DNA of 57,462 bases from Candidatus Oceanisphaera merdipullorum (GCA_018883865.1 JAHLFI010000050.1:1-57462); one strand, 5' to 3'; shown: positions 8,392 through 17,023, numbered from the stretch's first letter. A program made the numbers and translations. The notes: generated from the letters alone by a model not told the origin.

Positions 8392-8910
8392 TTAGAAGCG
8401 GTAAGTTACACCGACGGCAAAACCATCTACGGATACGTCATTTTTATCGTAGTAGTTCATATATTCAAGGTTGATATCGGTATTCGCATTTAAGTGAATG
8501 TCGGTACCTATGCCGAAGGACACATCGGTACCTGATTCTGTCGTTGAGGCAAAGCGGTTGCTAAGTTGTAATTCTGCGCGAGTTAAACCCACAACAGCAT
8601 AGGGGAAGAAGATATCACCTACAGGTATGCCGCCGCGTACATAGGCACCGTAGAAATGTTCCAGCTCTACCTTTACACCCTTAAGTGTATCGTCATCGAT
8701 ACCCGTACCTAAACGTACTTCACCAGAGAAGTTTTCAGAGAATTCGGTGCCTAAGCGACCGTAGGCAGTCACTAAGTCGGCATCGCCTACGCTATCGAAA
8801 TCTGCTTGAACGGCACCAAGGTTGCCACCCACATAATGAGCGGCCATTACCTGCCCGCCACACGTCAAGGCAGCTACTGCCAGAGAAAGAGTGGTTAATT
8901 TTTTAAACAT
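8392..8910 (-). CDS. Small outer-membrane beta-barrel protein
   Basis: This 172-residue precursor starts with a signal peptide (about 1-23, cleavage after VMA). The rest shows alternating polar and hydrophobic strands with Gly and aromatic residues (YVGGNLGAV, GRLGTEF, FYGAYVRGGI, DINLEYMNYY) and ends in GVTYRF, the terminal Phe expected by the BAM machinery. This fits an eight-stranded barrel of the OmpA/OmpX-like or 'porin family' type. No peptidoglycan-binding domain is present. The specific role (adhesion, stress, small porin) cannot be told. Confidence 0.82.
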   Translation of the reverse strand: MFKKLTTLSLAVAALTCGGQVMAAHYVGGNLGAVQADFDSVGDADLVTAYGRLGTEFSENFSGEVRLGTGIDDDTLKGVKVELEHFYGAYVRGGIPVGDIFFPYAVVGLTRAELQLSNRFASTTESGTDVSFGIGTDIHLNANTDINLEYMNYYDKNDVSVDGFAVGVTYRF

Positions 8911-9083
8911 ATATGCCTATTCTTATTGTTAATTTGGTGTGTTAGTTTTTGGGGTTAATAGCAGCTATTTTTAACGCGCTTATTTATTTTCGCTACTCGT
9001 TTTATCCTCAGCGCTCAGAGGAGTGAGAAGCTTAACTTAAGAGCGAGTCAGCCCTTGTCGTTAGCAAATTATATCTTTATAAA

Positions 9084-9112
9084 ATAAAAAACCCGCGCGC
9101 GGCGGGTTTTTT
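9084..9112 (-). terminator. Rho-independent terminator of ettA
   Basis: A GC-rich hairpin (ACCCGC / GCGGGT) flanked by A6 and T6 runs lies about 20 bases after the ettA stop on the minus strand. Confidence 0.85.
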
Positions 9113-9133
9113 GTTAAATAAGCGAGCTAAATA

Positions 9134-10801
9134 TTATTTAGTCACTTTTTTATATTTAATACGCTTAGGCTGCACTGACTCGGCGCCGTAGGTTTTCTTC
9201 TTCCAGTCTTCGTATTCACTGAAGTTCCCTTCGAAGAACTCTACCTTGCCTTCGTCCTTATAATCTAAGATATGAGTGGCAATGCGGTCTAAGAACCAAC
9301 GGTCGTGGGAGATAACCATGGCGCAGCCTGGGAATTCCAGAATGGCGTTTTCCAGCGCGCGCAAGGTTTCAATGTCCAAGTCGTTGGTTGGCTCATCCAG
9401 TAACAGCACGTTGCCGCCAGATTGCAGCAGCTTAGCCATATGCAAACGGCCACGCTCACCGCCCGATAATTCACCGACGCGCTTTTGCTGGTCGATACCT
9501 TTAAAGTTAAAGCGGCCAAGATAGGCGCGGCTGTTAACTTCTAGGGTGCCGATACGTAAGATATCTTGGCCGTCGGCCACTTCTTCCCACACGGTTTTCT
9601 TATCATCCATGTGGTCGCGGAACTGATCCACCGAGGCTAACTGTACCGTTTCACCTAAGGTGATGGTGCCTGAATCTGGCTGCTCGGCGCCGGTCAGCAT
9701 GCGGAAAAGCGTCGATTTACCTGCACCGTTAGGGCCGATAATACCGACGATGGCGCCCTTAGGTACACTAAATGACAGGTCATCTATGATGACGCGATCG
9801 CCATAATTCTTGGACAGATTGGTAACGTCAATCACCTGATCGCCTAAACGCGGCCCTGGCGGAATAAACAGCTCGTTGGTCTCGTTACGCTTTTGGAAGT
9901 CTTGGTTTTGCAGCTCTTCAAAGCGCGCCATACGAGCCTTAGACTTAGCCTGACGACCCTTGGCACCTTGACGAACCCACTCCAATTCTTTTTGAATGGA
10001 CTTTTGGCGGGCCGCTTCGGAGGATTGCTCTTGTGACAGACGCTCGTCTTTTTGCTCCAACCAAGAAGAGTAGTTACCTTCCCACGGAATGCCTTCGCCG
10101 CGGTCCAGCTCCAAGATCCAGCCGGCCACGTTGTCGAGGAAGTAACGGTCGTGGGTAATGGCCACAACTGTGCCTTCGTAGTCGTGCAAGAAGCGCTCTA
10201 ACCAAGCTACGGACTCTGCGTCCAAGTGGTTAGTGGGTTCGTCGAGTAGCAGCATGTCTGGCTTTTCGAGCAACAGCTGACACATGGCCACACGACGGCG
10301 CTCACCACCAGACAACTTATCTATGGTGGCGTCCCAGGGTGGCAAACGCAGCGCATCGGCGGCGCGTTCTAACTGGTTGTCCAAATTGTGGCCATCGCCG
10401 GCTTGAATAATGGCTTCCAGCTCGCCTTGGCGCTTAGCCAGCTTATCAAAGTCCGCATCGGGATCTGCGTAGGCTGTGTATACCTGATCCAGCTCTTTGA
10501 GCGCACCGGCGACTTCCGATACCGCTTCTTCAATCGCTTCGCGCACCGTTTGCTCGGGCTTTAACTTAGGTTCTTGCGGCAAATAGCCAATTCTAATACC
10601 AGGCTGAGGACGCGCTTCGCCTTCAATTTCTGTGTCTATGCCGGCCATGATGCGCAGTAAGGTCGACTTACCGGAGCCGTTTAAACCCAAGACACCAATT
10701 TTGGCACCCGGGAAAAATGACAGCGAGATATTCTTCAGAATATGACGCTTGGGCGGCACTACCTTGCCCACGCGGTTCATACTATAAACAAATTGAGCCA
10801 T
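9134..10801 (-). CDS. ettA: Energy-dependent translational throttle protein EttA (ABC-F)
   Basis: EttA binds the ribosomal E site and gates the first steps of elongation according to the ATP/ADP ratio. The 555-residue length equals the family's. It has two ABC ATPase domains without membrane segments: Walker A GLNGSGKST and GPNGAGKST, signatures LSGGERRRVAM and LSGGERGRLHM, and Walker B LLLLDEPTNHLD and LLLDEPTNDLD. Between them is the arm and linker typical of ABC-F proteins, with the basic KSKARMARFEEL stretch. The N-terminal MAQFVYSMNRVGK is characteristic of EttA. It is monocistronic with its own terminator. Confidence 0.97.
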   Translation of the reverse strand: MAQFVYSMNRVGKVVPPKRHILKNISLSFFPGAKIGVLGLNGSGKSTLLRIMAGIDTEIEGEARPQPGIRIGYLPQEPKLKPEQTVREAIEEAVSEVAGALKELDQVYTAYADPDADFDKLAKRQGELEAIIQAGDGHNLDNQLERAADALRLPPWDATIDKLSGGERRRVAMCQLLLEKPDMLLLDEPTNHLDAESVAWLERFLHDYEGTVVAITHDRYFLDNVAGWILELDRGEGIPWEGNYSSWLEQKDERLSQEQSSEAARQKSIQKELEWVRQGAKGRQAKSKARMARFEELQNQDFQKRNETNELFIPPGPRLGDQVIDVTNLSKNYGDRVIIDDLSFSVPKGAIVGIIGPNGAGKSTLFRMLTGAEQPDSGTITLGETVQLASVDQFRDHMDDKKTVWEEVADGQDILRIGTLEVNSRAYLGRFNFKGIDQQKRVGELSGGERGRLHMAKLLQSGGNVLLLDEPTNDLDIETLRALENAILEFPGCAMVISHDRWFLDRIATHILDYKDEGKVEFFEGNFSEYEDWKKKTYGAESVQPKRIKYKKVTK

Positions 10802-11065
10802 ATCTATAATGTCCTGATAATTCAGAAGGTTAACAAGTTGACTGTCCTGTGCTGGCGCTGCAGACCGCCAACCGAAAAGCGATGGCGTATATGGTACTTG
10901 CCTGAGCGCGGAAAGCCAGCTTTGAGAGAGAGGTTATATTGCAATTATCCGCGCGAGCTCTGGCGCGGATGATCTCAGAAGGGGATCTTGAAGGCTGGTC
11001 GGTAGAGTAATGACCAGCTCGGTATGCGGTGCGCAAAACGTCAAAAATAGTGAATACGGGCGAGA

Positions 11066-12121
11066 TCAGGACTGGGTGGTCAGGGTTTCCTTAAACGATT
11101 GATCCACAAATTCGCCGTTGGCGGGGTTGAATTCTTGGCCATCGTAGGTGGTGGAAATACTGATTTCGCCACTGATTAATTTGGCGGCTAATGCGTCCAG
11201 CTGTGCTTTTACTTGCGGTGAGACATCGTCAGCAAAGGTGAGTTTGACCACGTCACCCTTGCCCAGACCTATTTCTTGGATTTGGTTGGGCTGCCATTCG
11301 TCAGTAGTGAGATCTCGAGCCGCGTTGAGAATAGCCACGCTGGCGTCAGCCACCGCCGAGCCAACGAAACTTGGGTCGACTTGGGTCCAGTCAGATACGT
11401 TACCTATATGACGCACCTTGCCGTCGTGTGATGTTATTTCTTCGATCACACCTTGGCGACCCGCATTCAGCATGGTGTAGATGACGTCGGCGCCGTTAGC
11501 GATTTCAGCGGCGGCAGCCTCACCGTTAATGGCGGTGTTATCCAGATCACCGGTGAACCAAGTTAAGAATTTCGCGTCAGGATTTACATACTTAAGGCCG
11601 TCATAGAAGGCGGCTCGGCCCATCAGCCCAGGCGTGGGCCAAGCACCAGAAATATGACCGACCACGTTGGATTGAGTCGTTAGGCCAGCCAAGGCGCCCG
11701 CCAGCCAAGCAGAGTCTTCTTGGCGGACCATGTAGCTGGATAAGTTGGGTCCCTGCACATGGCCCTGAATAACCACAAATTTGATCTCGGGAAACTCGTT
11801 GCTCACCGTCTGAGCCGGACCATTACATTGGCCGCCGTGGGCGATGATCATGTCAGGCCCCTTTTGAGCCAACTTACGCATCGCCTCGGTCAGCAATACG
11901 GGATCTGAAGTGGCGGAAATGTCGGATACATAGCTGGCATTGACATCCAGCTCGGCCTTAATTTTCTCATAACCGCGGTAGGCCGCTTGCATAAAGCCGT
12001 TGTCATTATGTTTGCCGGGGATCAATACGGCGATATCAGGGCGGTCAGCGGCTAGAGCTTGCGCCAGCGGCGCTAACGTTAAACCGGCTGCGATCAGCAG
12101 AGTACTACCAAATTTGTACAT
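11066..12121 (-). CDS. BMP family ABC transporter substrate-binding protein
   Basis: A 351-residue periplasmic protein of the PnrA/BMP family, which usually binds nucleosides for an ABC importer. It begins with a signal peptide (MYKFGSTLLIAAGLTLAPLA...LAA), then IAVLIPGKHNDNGFMQAAYRGYEK, the characteristic first strand and loop. Further family marks are DMIIAHGGQC, GALAGLTTQSNVVG, a domain-crossing GADVIYTMLNAGRQGVIE, and the C-terminal hinge region. The ATG at 12121 has AAGGAC in place; the ATG five codons upstream would contain that site. No ATPase or permease gene is next to it, so it is an orphan binding protein here and its partner must be elsewhere. Confidence 0.85.
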   Translation of the reverse strand: MYKFGSTLLIAAGLTLAPLAQALAADRPDIAVLIPGKHNDNGFMQAAYRGYEKIKAELDVNASYVSDISATSDPVLLTEAMRKLAQKGPDMIIAHGGQCNGPAQTVSNEFPEIKFVVIQGHVQGPNLSSYMVRQEDSAWLAGALAGLTTQSNVVGHISGAWPTPGLMGRAAFYDGLKYVNPDAKFLTWFTGDLDNTAINGEAAAAEIANGADVIYTMLNAGRQGVIEEITSHDGKVRHIGNVSDWTQVDPSFVGSAVADASVAILNAARDLTTDEWQPNQIQEIGLGKGDVVKLTFADDVSPQVKAQLDALAAKLISGEISISTTYDGQEFNPANGEFVDQSFKETLTTQS

Positions 12122-12466
12122 AATTTTGTCCTTCATTCGTCTCGGCGTGTCTACGTTTTATGCATTTTTTGTGTGCATTGATAACAGAGCTGAGATTACT
12201 TAAAGGTTAATAATTTGTTAATTGATTTGGGTTTTAACTGCGAGTCAGTTCACAATTAAAGGGTAATGAGGGGAAATTATGCGGAATAGATAACAGAACA
12301 AAGTGAAAAATAGCCTAGATAACACTTTCGTCATTACAGCTTGTTGCTAGCGTTGTCAGGCGGGTTGTCGGATGGGGATTAGGGCGATTAAGCTGGCCTG
12401 GCGGCCAGCTTAATGGAGTAAGCCGAACGTGAAATCCCTCGTTTGGGATTAACGCTCTGCTCGTTG
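12122..12466. other. Intergenic region between the BMP gene and exbD
   Basis: This 345-base stretch has no plausible gene. The part next to the BMP gene is AT-rich (promoter side). The part next to exbD holds an 11-base perfect inverted repeat at 12388-12413 and a smaller hairpin (AATCCC / GGGATT) at about 12433-12450 that might end the tonB-exbB-exbD transcript, although its T-run is short. Confidence 0.5.
12388..12413. repeat. Perfect 11-base inverted repeat, four-base loop
   Basis: The arms TTAAGCTGGCC and GGCCAGCTTAA are exact complements around a TGGC loop. There is no T-run on either side, so it is not a standard intrinsic terminator. It lies 54 bases past the exbD stop and could stabilise the 3' end of that mRNA or bind a protein. 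Confidence 0.6.
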
Positions 12467-12886
12467 TTACTCATCTTCCATCAGTATTTGGGTCGCGGTG
12501 ATTTCCTGCTCTTGTAAGAACGCCAACAGTTTAAGCATGCTGTCCACTGTGACGTCTTTGTCAGAGGCCAAAATTAAATCTGTCTCCTTTAACGCGGCTA
12601 CTTGTGCGATTAAGGCCGGCTTAAACTGTTCCCAGTCGTCATACTGCTCGCCTTCTAAGGCCCAAGCAGGCGTGCCTGCCAGCATATTTATGGTCATGGA
12701 TTTTTTATCTGAGATTGAGCTCAGTGCCGCGCTGTCGGTCTTCGGTAAGTCCACTTCCAGTGACTGCAGTGGGATATTGGCGGTCAGCAACAAGAACACC
12801 AACACAATAAAAATAATATCCAGTAATGGCGTGATGTCTGGTGTTAGCGTACGCCAGCTGTCTTGACTTTTAGGGCTGCCAATCAT
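12467..12886 (-). CDS. exbD: TonB-system proton channel subunit ExbD
   Basis: The 139-residue protein has a short cytoplasmic N-terminus, one transmembrane helix (LLDIIFIVLVFLLLTANI) and a periplasmic domain. Asp23 at the helix start is the conserved protonatable residue of the ExbD/TolR family. With ExbB it powers TonB from the proton gradient. The start at 12886 is chosen because it overlaps the exbB stop as ATGA; a reading frame beginning at 12928 would lie wholly inside exbB. Third gene of the tonB-exbB-exbD operon. Confidence 0.92.
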   Translation of the reverse strand: MIGSPKSQDSWRTLTPDITPLLDIIFIVLVFLLLTANIPLQSLEVDLPKTDSAALSSISDKKSMTINMLAGTPAWALEGEQYDDWEQFKPALIAQVAALKETDLILASDKDVTVDSMLKLLAFLQEQEITATQILMEDE

Positions 12887-13503
12887 GAGCGGGCTCCTAA
12901 CTGCACCCCTTCCAGCTGCAAGTTGCACTGATTTAGTTCGTCGGTCAGCTTATCGAGTAAGCGATCTGCCCACAGGCCAAACAATTGGGCACCGGCGATG
13001 GCCGGCAGGGCGATCAGTAAGCCTGCCGCCGTGGTGCTCATGGCCAAACCAAGGCCGTCGGCCAGCAGCGCGGGTGTCACCGGATCTGAGCTTAAGCCGA
13101 TGCTTTTAAACATTTCAATTAAGCCTAATACGGTGCCGAGCAAACCCAATAAGGGGCTGATCACGCCTACTAAGGTTAACACCCGCAAGCCCGAGTGCAG
13201 TTTACGTCTTTGTTGTTGCAGCCATAGGCCAGCTAAGTCTTCACGGGTGGCTTTGTCACAACTTTGATGCTCAACCAGTAAGCTACAGCCTCTTAAGATC
13301 AGCGATTTTGAGTGAGCATCTTTAACGGTGGCGTAGCTGCGGCCGGTTTGCTGTAGTTTTCTTTTCGCTTGTTCGCCGCTGAGGCTAACCCACAGCAGGG
13401 CTACAATTCTTTCTAGCCAGAGTGCGAGTGTGATTACTGAGCACAGAATTAATGGCCAGCTCATCAGGCCCAGTTGTTGATGTATTTGAGTTAGAAGTGA
13501 CAT
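12883..13503 (-). CDS. exbB: TonB-system proton channel subunit ExbB
   Basis: A 206-residue inner-membrane protein of the ExbB/TolQ/MotA family. Three hydrophobic regions are visible: PLILCSVITLALWLERIVALLW near the N-terminus, and two near the C-terminus, LTLVGVISPLLGLLGTVLGLIEMF and GLGLAMSTTAAGLLIALPAIAG, with the proton-path Thr residues typical of the family. The SPLLGLLGTVLG motif is highly conserved. It starts three bases after the tonB stop and overlaps exbD by four bases. Confidence 0.93.
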   Translation of the reverse strand: MSLLTQIHQQLGLMSWPLILCSVITLALWLERIVALLWVSLSGEQAKRKLQQTGRSYATVKDAHSKSLILRGCSLLVEHQSCDKATREDLAGLWLQQQRRKLHSGLRVLTLVGVISPLLGLLGTVLGLIEMFKSIGLSSDPVTPALLADGLGLAMSTTAAGLLIALPAIAGAQLFGLWADRLLDKLTDELNQCNLQLEGVQLGARS

Positions 13504-13506
13504 GAT

Positions 13507-14220
13507 TTAATCCAATTTAAAACGAACGGGAATATGAACACGATGTGCGATGGCGCGGCCGCTTTCGACATAGGGTGAAAAGCGCCATTTCACTATGGCT
13601 TTGAGGGCAGCATTATCGAGCGCACTGACCCCAGAAGATTTTGCTAACACACGCTTAGTTTGTCTGCCTTGCTCATCTAACCACACCTCGATCAGCACTG
13701 TGCCTTCTTGGCCACGACGCCTTGCTTGTGTGGGGTAAGCAATGGGGGCAGGCTTAGTTTTAAAGCTCGGCGTTTCAATACGCTTAGGCGTACTGTCTTT
13801 AGCGACGGTTGGCTGCGGCGTGGGCGCTACCTTAGCTTTGGGCTCAGGCATGGGCGCGGGTGTGACCGGTGCAGGCTCATGCTGTGGCGCCGGCTTAGGT
13901 GTTGGTTTGGGCTCGGGCTTCGGCACAGGCTTAGGAACGGGTTTTGGTACCGGCTTAGGTACAGGTTTAGGCTCGGGTTTTGGTACAGGCTTAGGCGTGG
14001 GTTTAGGCTCAGGTTTAGGGATTGGCTTGGGCTCTGGTGTGGGCTCAGGCTCAACCACAGGGGGTGTTTTGGTGACCATAGGTAACATCTGCACACTAAT
14101 GGGGCCAGAGTTGGCCGGAGCCATAGCGATCGTCATCTCATCTGGCTCGATGGCCTGCACCAGCAAGGCATGCACTAGCAATGAAGCTAAAGCAAAGATG
14201 GAGTAGCGTTTTAAGCTCAA
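13507..14220 (-). CDS. tonB: TonB energy transducer
   Basis: TonB links the ExbBD motor to outer-membrane siderophore, haem and cobalamin receptors. The 237-residue protein has one N-terminal signal-anchor helix (YSIFALASLLVHALLVQAI), a long Pro-rich stretch at about residues 53-135 made of repeated EP and KP pairs that can span the periplasm, and a C-terminal domain with YPTQARRRGQEGTVLIEVWLD and ALDNAALKAIVKWRFSP, the typical TonB fold. The start is an unusual TTG, supported by GAGG six bases before it and the lack of any ATG ahead of the anchor helix. A Fur-box-like site and a possible promoter are upstream, so iron repression is likely. Confidence 0.95.
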   Translation of the reverse strand: MSLKRYSIFALASLLVHALLVQAIEPDEMTIAMAPANSGPISVQMLPMVTKTPPVVEPEPTPEPKPIPKPEPKPTPKPVPKPEPKPVPKPVPKPVPKPVPKPEPKPTPKPAPQHEPAPVTPAPMPEPKAKVAPTPQPTVAKDSTPKRIETPSFKTKPAPIAYPTQARRRGQEGTVLIEVWLDEQGRQTKRVLAKSSGVSALDNAALKAIVKWRFSPYVESGRAIAHRVHIPVRFKLD

Positions 14221-14264
14221 AATTACCTCAAAATAGCAAGCAGACTGATGCGGAACTGCGCTAT

Positions 14265-14292
14265 AGAATACTGATTTTCAGTGTTATGTCTA
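14265..14292 (-). promoter_or_regulatory. Possible sigma-70 promoter of tonB
   Basis: On the minus strand TAGACA and TATTCT are separated by 16 bases, giving a leader of about 40 bases before the tonB TTG. Each box has two mismatches to consensus, so this is only a candidate. Confidence 0.35.
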
Positions 14293-14300
14293 TCGGTATT

Positions 14301-14319
14301 CTTAATGATAATGAATTGT
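14301..14319. promoter_or_regulatory. Fur-box-like site upstream of tonB
   Basis: The stretch contains AATGATAAT and matches the 19-base Fur consensus at about 12 of 19 positions, best in its left half. It lies about 80 bases before the tonB start and just upstream of the candidate -35 box. TonB operons are commonly Fur-repressed; binding here is inferred. Confidence 0.5.
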
Positions 14320-14476
14320 ATTTGATGTTTTGAAGGTTAGTCTGCCAAGCATGCCTGTATCGCTAGGCTTGGCCTCGCGCAGGGCGCTGCTGGCTGTTAG
14401 TAGAAGGGCGGGCGTGAGCCAACTAAGGCTGCTAAACCGCTTAGTCTCTACTTAAAAGTCGTTGAAAAAACCATCT

Positions 14477-14515
14477 AAAAAGCCCGTTATTGTGCGCCAT
14501 AACGGGCTTTTCGGG
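14477..14515 (+). terminator. Orphan terminator in a divergent intergenic region
   Basis: A strong hairpin (AAAAGCCCGTTAT / ATAACGGGCTTTT, eight-base loop) with A- and T-runs on either side, able to act in both directions. It lies between the divergent starts of tonB and the CBS gene, where no annotated transcript should end. It may close a small RNA or belong to a lost gene. Confidence 0.75.
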
Positions 14516-14686
14516 TTTGTATTTGCAAGCTGATGTACTCTGTGACACAACATAAGAGCTGTCATTATCATGGCCGTAATAATGTGAAAGATAATTTTAT
14601 CCGCGGCACACACTTATAAATTCGTATACTAAAGCACTAGGCCAGCATTAATGGCTGGAACAATATTTATACAAGGATGACGACAT

Positions 14687-15121
14687 ATGGCTGCAATTTC
14701 TGTTGGCGATATTATGACCCGTGATGTGCTCACGCTCGATCAAACGGCAACCTTAAAAGATGCCCACGATATGATGCGTGAGAAAAGCATTCGCCATATT
14801 CCCGTGGTTGATCCGCTCACCGGCAAGTTGATGGGCGTCCTCACGCAAAAGCGCATGATTTCCACCATCATGAGCTTATTATCTGACTACGGTGTGAGTG
14901 CATTAGAGCGTCGTGAGCGCCAGTGCCGAGTGGTGGAAATTATCGACCCCGACTTTGAGTCGGTAGATGAGCATGCGCCTTTAACTGAGGTGGTGGCGTT
15001 TTTTCTGAAGAACAAACACGGTTGTCTCACCATAGTGGATGCTGAGCATCGGCTTACCGGCATAGTCACCTCTTCAGATTTCGTGCGCTTGTGCGCCGAG
15101 TTGCTTAGTAAAGATCAATAA
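14687..15121 (+). CDS. CBS-domain pair protein
   Basis: A 144-residue soluble protein made of two CBS motifs forming one Bateman module. CBS1 spans about 6-65 (VGDIMTRDVLTLDQTATLKDAHDMM...IRHIPVVD...LMGVLTQKRM) and CBS2 about 83-140 (VEIIDPDFESVDEHAPLTEVVAFFLKNKHGCLTIVD...LTGIVTSSDFVRL). Such modules bind adenosine nucleotides and sense energy state. No enzyme or transporter domain is attached, so it probably acts on a partner. AAGGA lies somewhat far from the ATG. It is followed by a modest hairpin. Confidence 0.88.
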   Translation: MAAISVGDIMTRDVLTLDQTATLKDAHDMMREKSIRHIPVVDPLTGKLMGVLTQKRMISTIMSLLSDYGVSALERRERQCRVVEIIDPDFESVDEHAPLTEVVAFFLKNKHGCLTIVDAEHRLTGIVTSSDFVRLCAELLSKDQ

Positions 15122-15147
15122 TCGCCCTTCGAGCGCTTTACGTTTAC

Positions 15148-15174
15148 GCCGTCCGTAAAAAGACGGCATTATTT
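15148..15174 (+). terminator. Weak terminator after the CBS gene
   Basis: A six-base GC stem (GCCGTC / GACGGC) with an eight-base loop is followed by ATTATTT, 27 bases after the CBS stop codon. Confidence 0.4.
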
Positions 15175-15249
15175 AACACAGAGCTTTAATAGCACGCTTT
15201 AACAAAGAGCTTCTAGCTCACGGCTTACTGCTGCCTCCAAGGACCCCCC

Positions 15250-16407
15250 ATGCGCTTGCCTTTTCATTTTGCTCATGTGTCCGCCGGTTTTATTGCGGTG
15301 CTGGTGGGCTATACCAGCTCGGCGGCCATTATCTTTCAAGCCGCCGCTGCGGCAGGCGCCAGTGTGCCCGAGATGAATTCTTGGATGTGGGCCTTAGGAT
15401 TAGGTATGGGCGCCACTTGCATTGGTTTTTCGCTGCGCTATCGCCAACCTATTTTAACGGCTTGGTCCACGCCTGGGGCCGCCTTATTAGTCACGGCTTT
15501 GGCAGGCGTGTCCATGAGTGAGGCTATTGGGGTATTTTTATTCAGCTCGAGCCTTATCTTGCTGTGCGGTGTAACCGGTTGGTTTGACCGCATTATGCAA
15601 TTAGTGCCTGCCAGTTTAGCGGCGGCCATGTTGGGCGGCGTGCTGCTTACCTTTGGCTTGGATTTATTTGCATCGGCACAGACGCAGCCTTGGCTGGTGG
15701 GCGCTATGCTCTTCACTTATCTGGCGCTACGCCGACGTTTGCCGCGTTATGTGATCCCCTTAAGTTTATGTGTGGGAGTGGCAGTGGCGGCCAGCTTAGG
15801 CTTGCTGCACTTCGAACAGTTTGCTTGGCAGCTGGCGTGGCCCGTATTGATGCCGCCCAGCTTTTCGCTCGCAAGCCTAATTGGTATCGGCATCCCGCTA
15901 TTTGTGGTGACCATGGCTTCACAAAATGTGCCCGGTATTGCCGTGCTACGCGCCCACGATTATCAGGTGAAGGCGTCACCCTTGATCAGTTGGACCGGCG
16001 TGACTGGTGTATTGTTGGCACCCTTTGGCGGCTTTGCCTTTAATTTGGCGGCCATCAGTGCCGCCGTGTGTATGGGCAAAGAAGTGGATGCGGATCCCGC
16101 CGAGCGTTACAAGGCCGCCGTATGGGCTGGGGTCTTTTATCTGTTAATGGGCTTATTTGGCGCCACTGTTGTGGGCCTGTTTGCCGTCTTGCCGAGGGAA
16201 TTGGTGATGGCCATTGCCGGTTTGGCTTTGCTGGGAACTATTGGCAATAGCTTAAGTGTGGCCTTAAGTAATGAGCTCGAGCGCGATGCCGCTTTGCTGA
16301 CCTTTATGATCACCGCCTCCGGCGTGGCTTTGTTTGGTATCGGCAGCGCCTTTTGGGGCTTGCTGGTGGGCGGCATTGTGCATGGCTTGAATAGCCGGCA
16401 CCGTTAA
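15250..16407 (+). CDS. benE: BenE family benzoate/H+ symporter
   Basis: A 385-residue inner-membrane transporter with about 11-12 hydrophobic segments. BenE family marks include the N-terminal SAGFIAVLVGYTSSAAIIFQAA, the GFSLRYRQPILTAWSTPGAALL segment, a mid-protein FVVTMASQNVPGIAVLRAHGY-like stretch, and FGGFAFNLAAISAAVCMG. The family imports benzoate or similar carboxylates by proton symport. No benzoate-degradation genes (ben, cat) are close, so the real substrate is uncertain. AAGGA precedes the ATG. Confidence 0.9.
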   Translation: MRLPFHFAHVSAGFIAVLVGYTSSAAIIFQAAAAAGASVPEMNSWMWALGLGMGATCIGFSLRYRQPILTAWSTPGAALLVTALAGVSMSEAIGVFLFSSSLILLCGVTGWFDRIMQLVPASLAAAMLGGVLLTFGLDLFASAQTQPWLVGAMLFTYLALRRRLPRYVIPLSLCVGVAVAASLGLLHFEQFAWQLAWPVLMPPSFSLASLIGIGIPLFVVTMASQNVPGIAVLRAHDYQVKASPLISWTGVTGVLLAPFGGFAFNLAAISAAVCMGKEVDADPAERYKAAVWAGVFYLLMGLFGATVVGLFAVLPRELVMAIAGLALLGTIGNSLSVALSNELERDAALLTFMITASGVALFGIGSAFWGLLVGGIVHGLNSRHR

Positions 16408-16422
16408 GCCGAGACAGGGACT

Positions 16423-16448
16423 AAAAAGCCGCCTCACTTGAGACGGCT
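16423..16448 (-). terminator. Terminator after the fasciclin gene
   Basis: A ten-base stem with one mismatch (AGCCGCCTCA / TGAGACGGCT) followed on the minus strand by TTTTTA, about 70 bases beyond the fasciclin stop. Confidence 0.6.
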
Positions 16449-16519
16449 AGACTTGAGGTTGTTAGATATGACGCGATTAGAAACAGTCCCGACCAATAAT
16501 ATCGACCTACAAGGTGACC

Positions 16520-17023
16520 TTATTTAGGCATCAGTACAGTGTCGATGGCGTGAATTACCCCATTACTGGTATCGATATCGGCTTGTACTACGGTGGCGTC
16601 ATTGATCATGACTTTGTCACCCACGGTTTTGATGGTGAAATCACTACCTTCAACCGTAGTGGCCTTGTCTAATTTCATGGCATCGGCCGCCATAATGTCA
16701 CCCGACACCACATGATAGGTCAGGATTCTTTTCAGCTTGTCTTTATTCTCAGGCTTAAGCAGATCTTCAACCGTACCCGCAGGCAATTTGGCGAAAGCCT
16801 CATCGGTGGGCGCAAACACGGTAAATGGGCCGGGTCCTTTTAGGGTATCTACCAAGTCGGCAGCTTTCACCGCAGTCACTAGGGTCGTAAAATTACCCGC
16901 ATCTACGGCGGTATCTACTATGTCTTTTTTTGCTTCATTGGTTGCGGCGAAGGCAACGCCTGCGCTTAATACCAGAGCTAGGGTGGTCAGGGTTTTACCG
17001 GTGCGTATTGCTAGCATATTCAT
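16520..17023 (-). CDS. Secreted fasciclin (FAS1) domain protein
   Basis: A 167-residue exported protein. A signal peptide (about 1-27, ending AFA) is followed by one FAS1 domain covering nearly all of the rest. FAS1 marks are [17 protein letters not shown], the H1 box [25 protein letters not shown], and the H2-like [13 protein letters not shown] at the C-terminus. FAS1 domains act in adhesion, and in bacteria their role is often unclear. GGAGGAA lies just before the ATG at 17023; an ATG two codons on (17017) is also well spaced. Single gene with own terminator. Confidence 0.9.
   Translation of the reverse strand: MNMLAIRTGKTLTTLALVLSAGVAFAATNEAKKDIVDTAVDAGNFTTLVTAVKAADLVDTLKGPGPFTVFAPTDEAFAKLPAGTVEDLLKPENKDKLKRILTYHVVSGDIMAADAMKLDKATTVEGSDFTIKTVGDKVMINDATVVQADIDTSNGVIHAIDTVLMPK

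Larger units (their letters stand above)
14221..14686. other. Divergent intergenic region tonB / CBS gene
   Basis: These 466 bases hold the tonB promoter side, a Fur-box-like site and the orphan terminator. No open frame longer than a few dozen codons looks coding. The space between the Fur-like site and the terminator (about 150 bases) could encode a small RNA, but no known sRNA core was recognised. Confidence 0.5.

Noticed and set aside
13742-14206. A 154-codon Gly-rich plus-strand frame
   Set aside because: It is the mirror of the Pro-rich repeats of tonB on the opposite strand.
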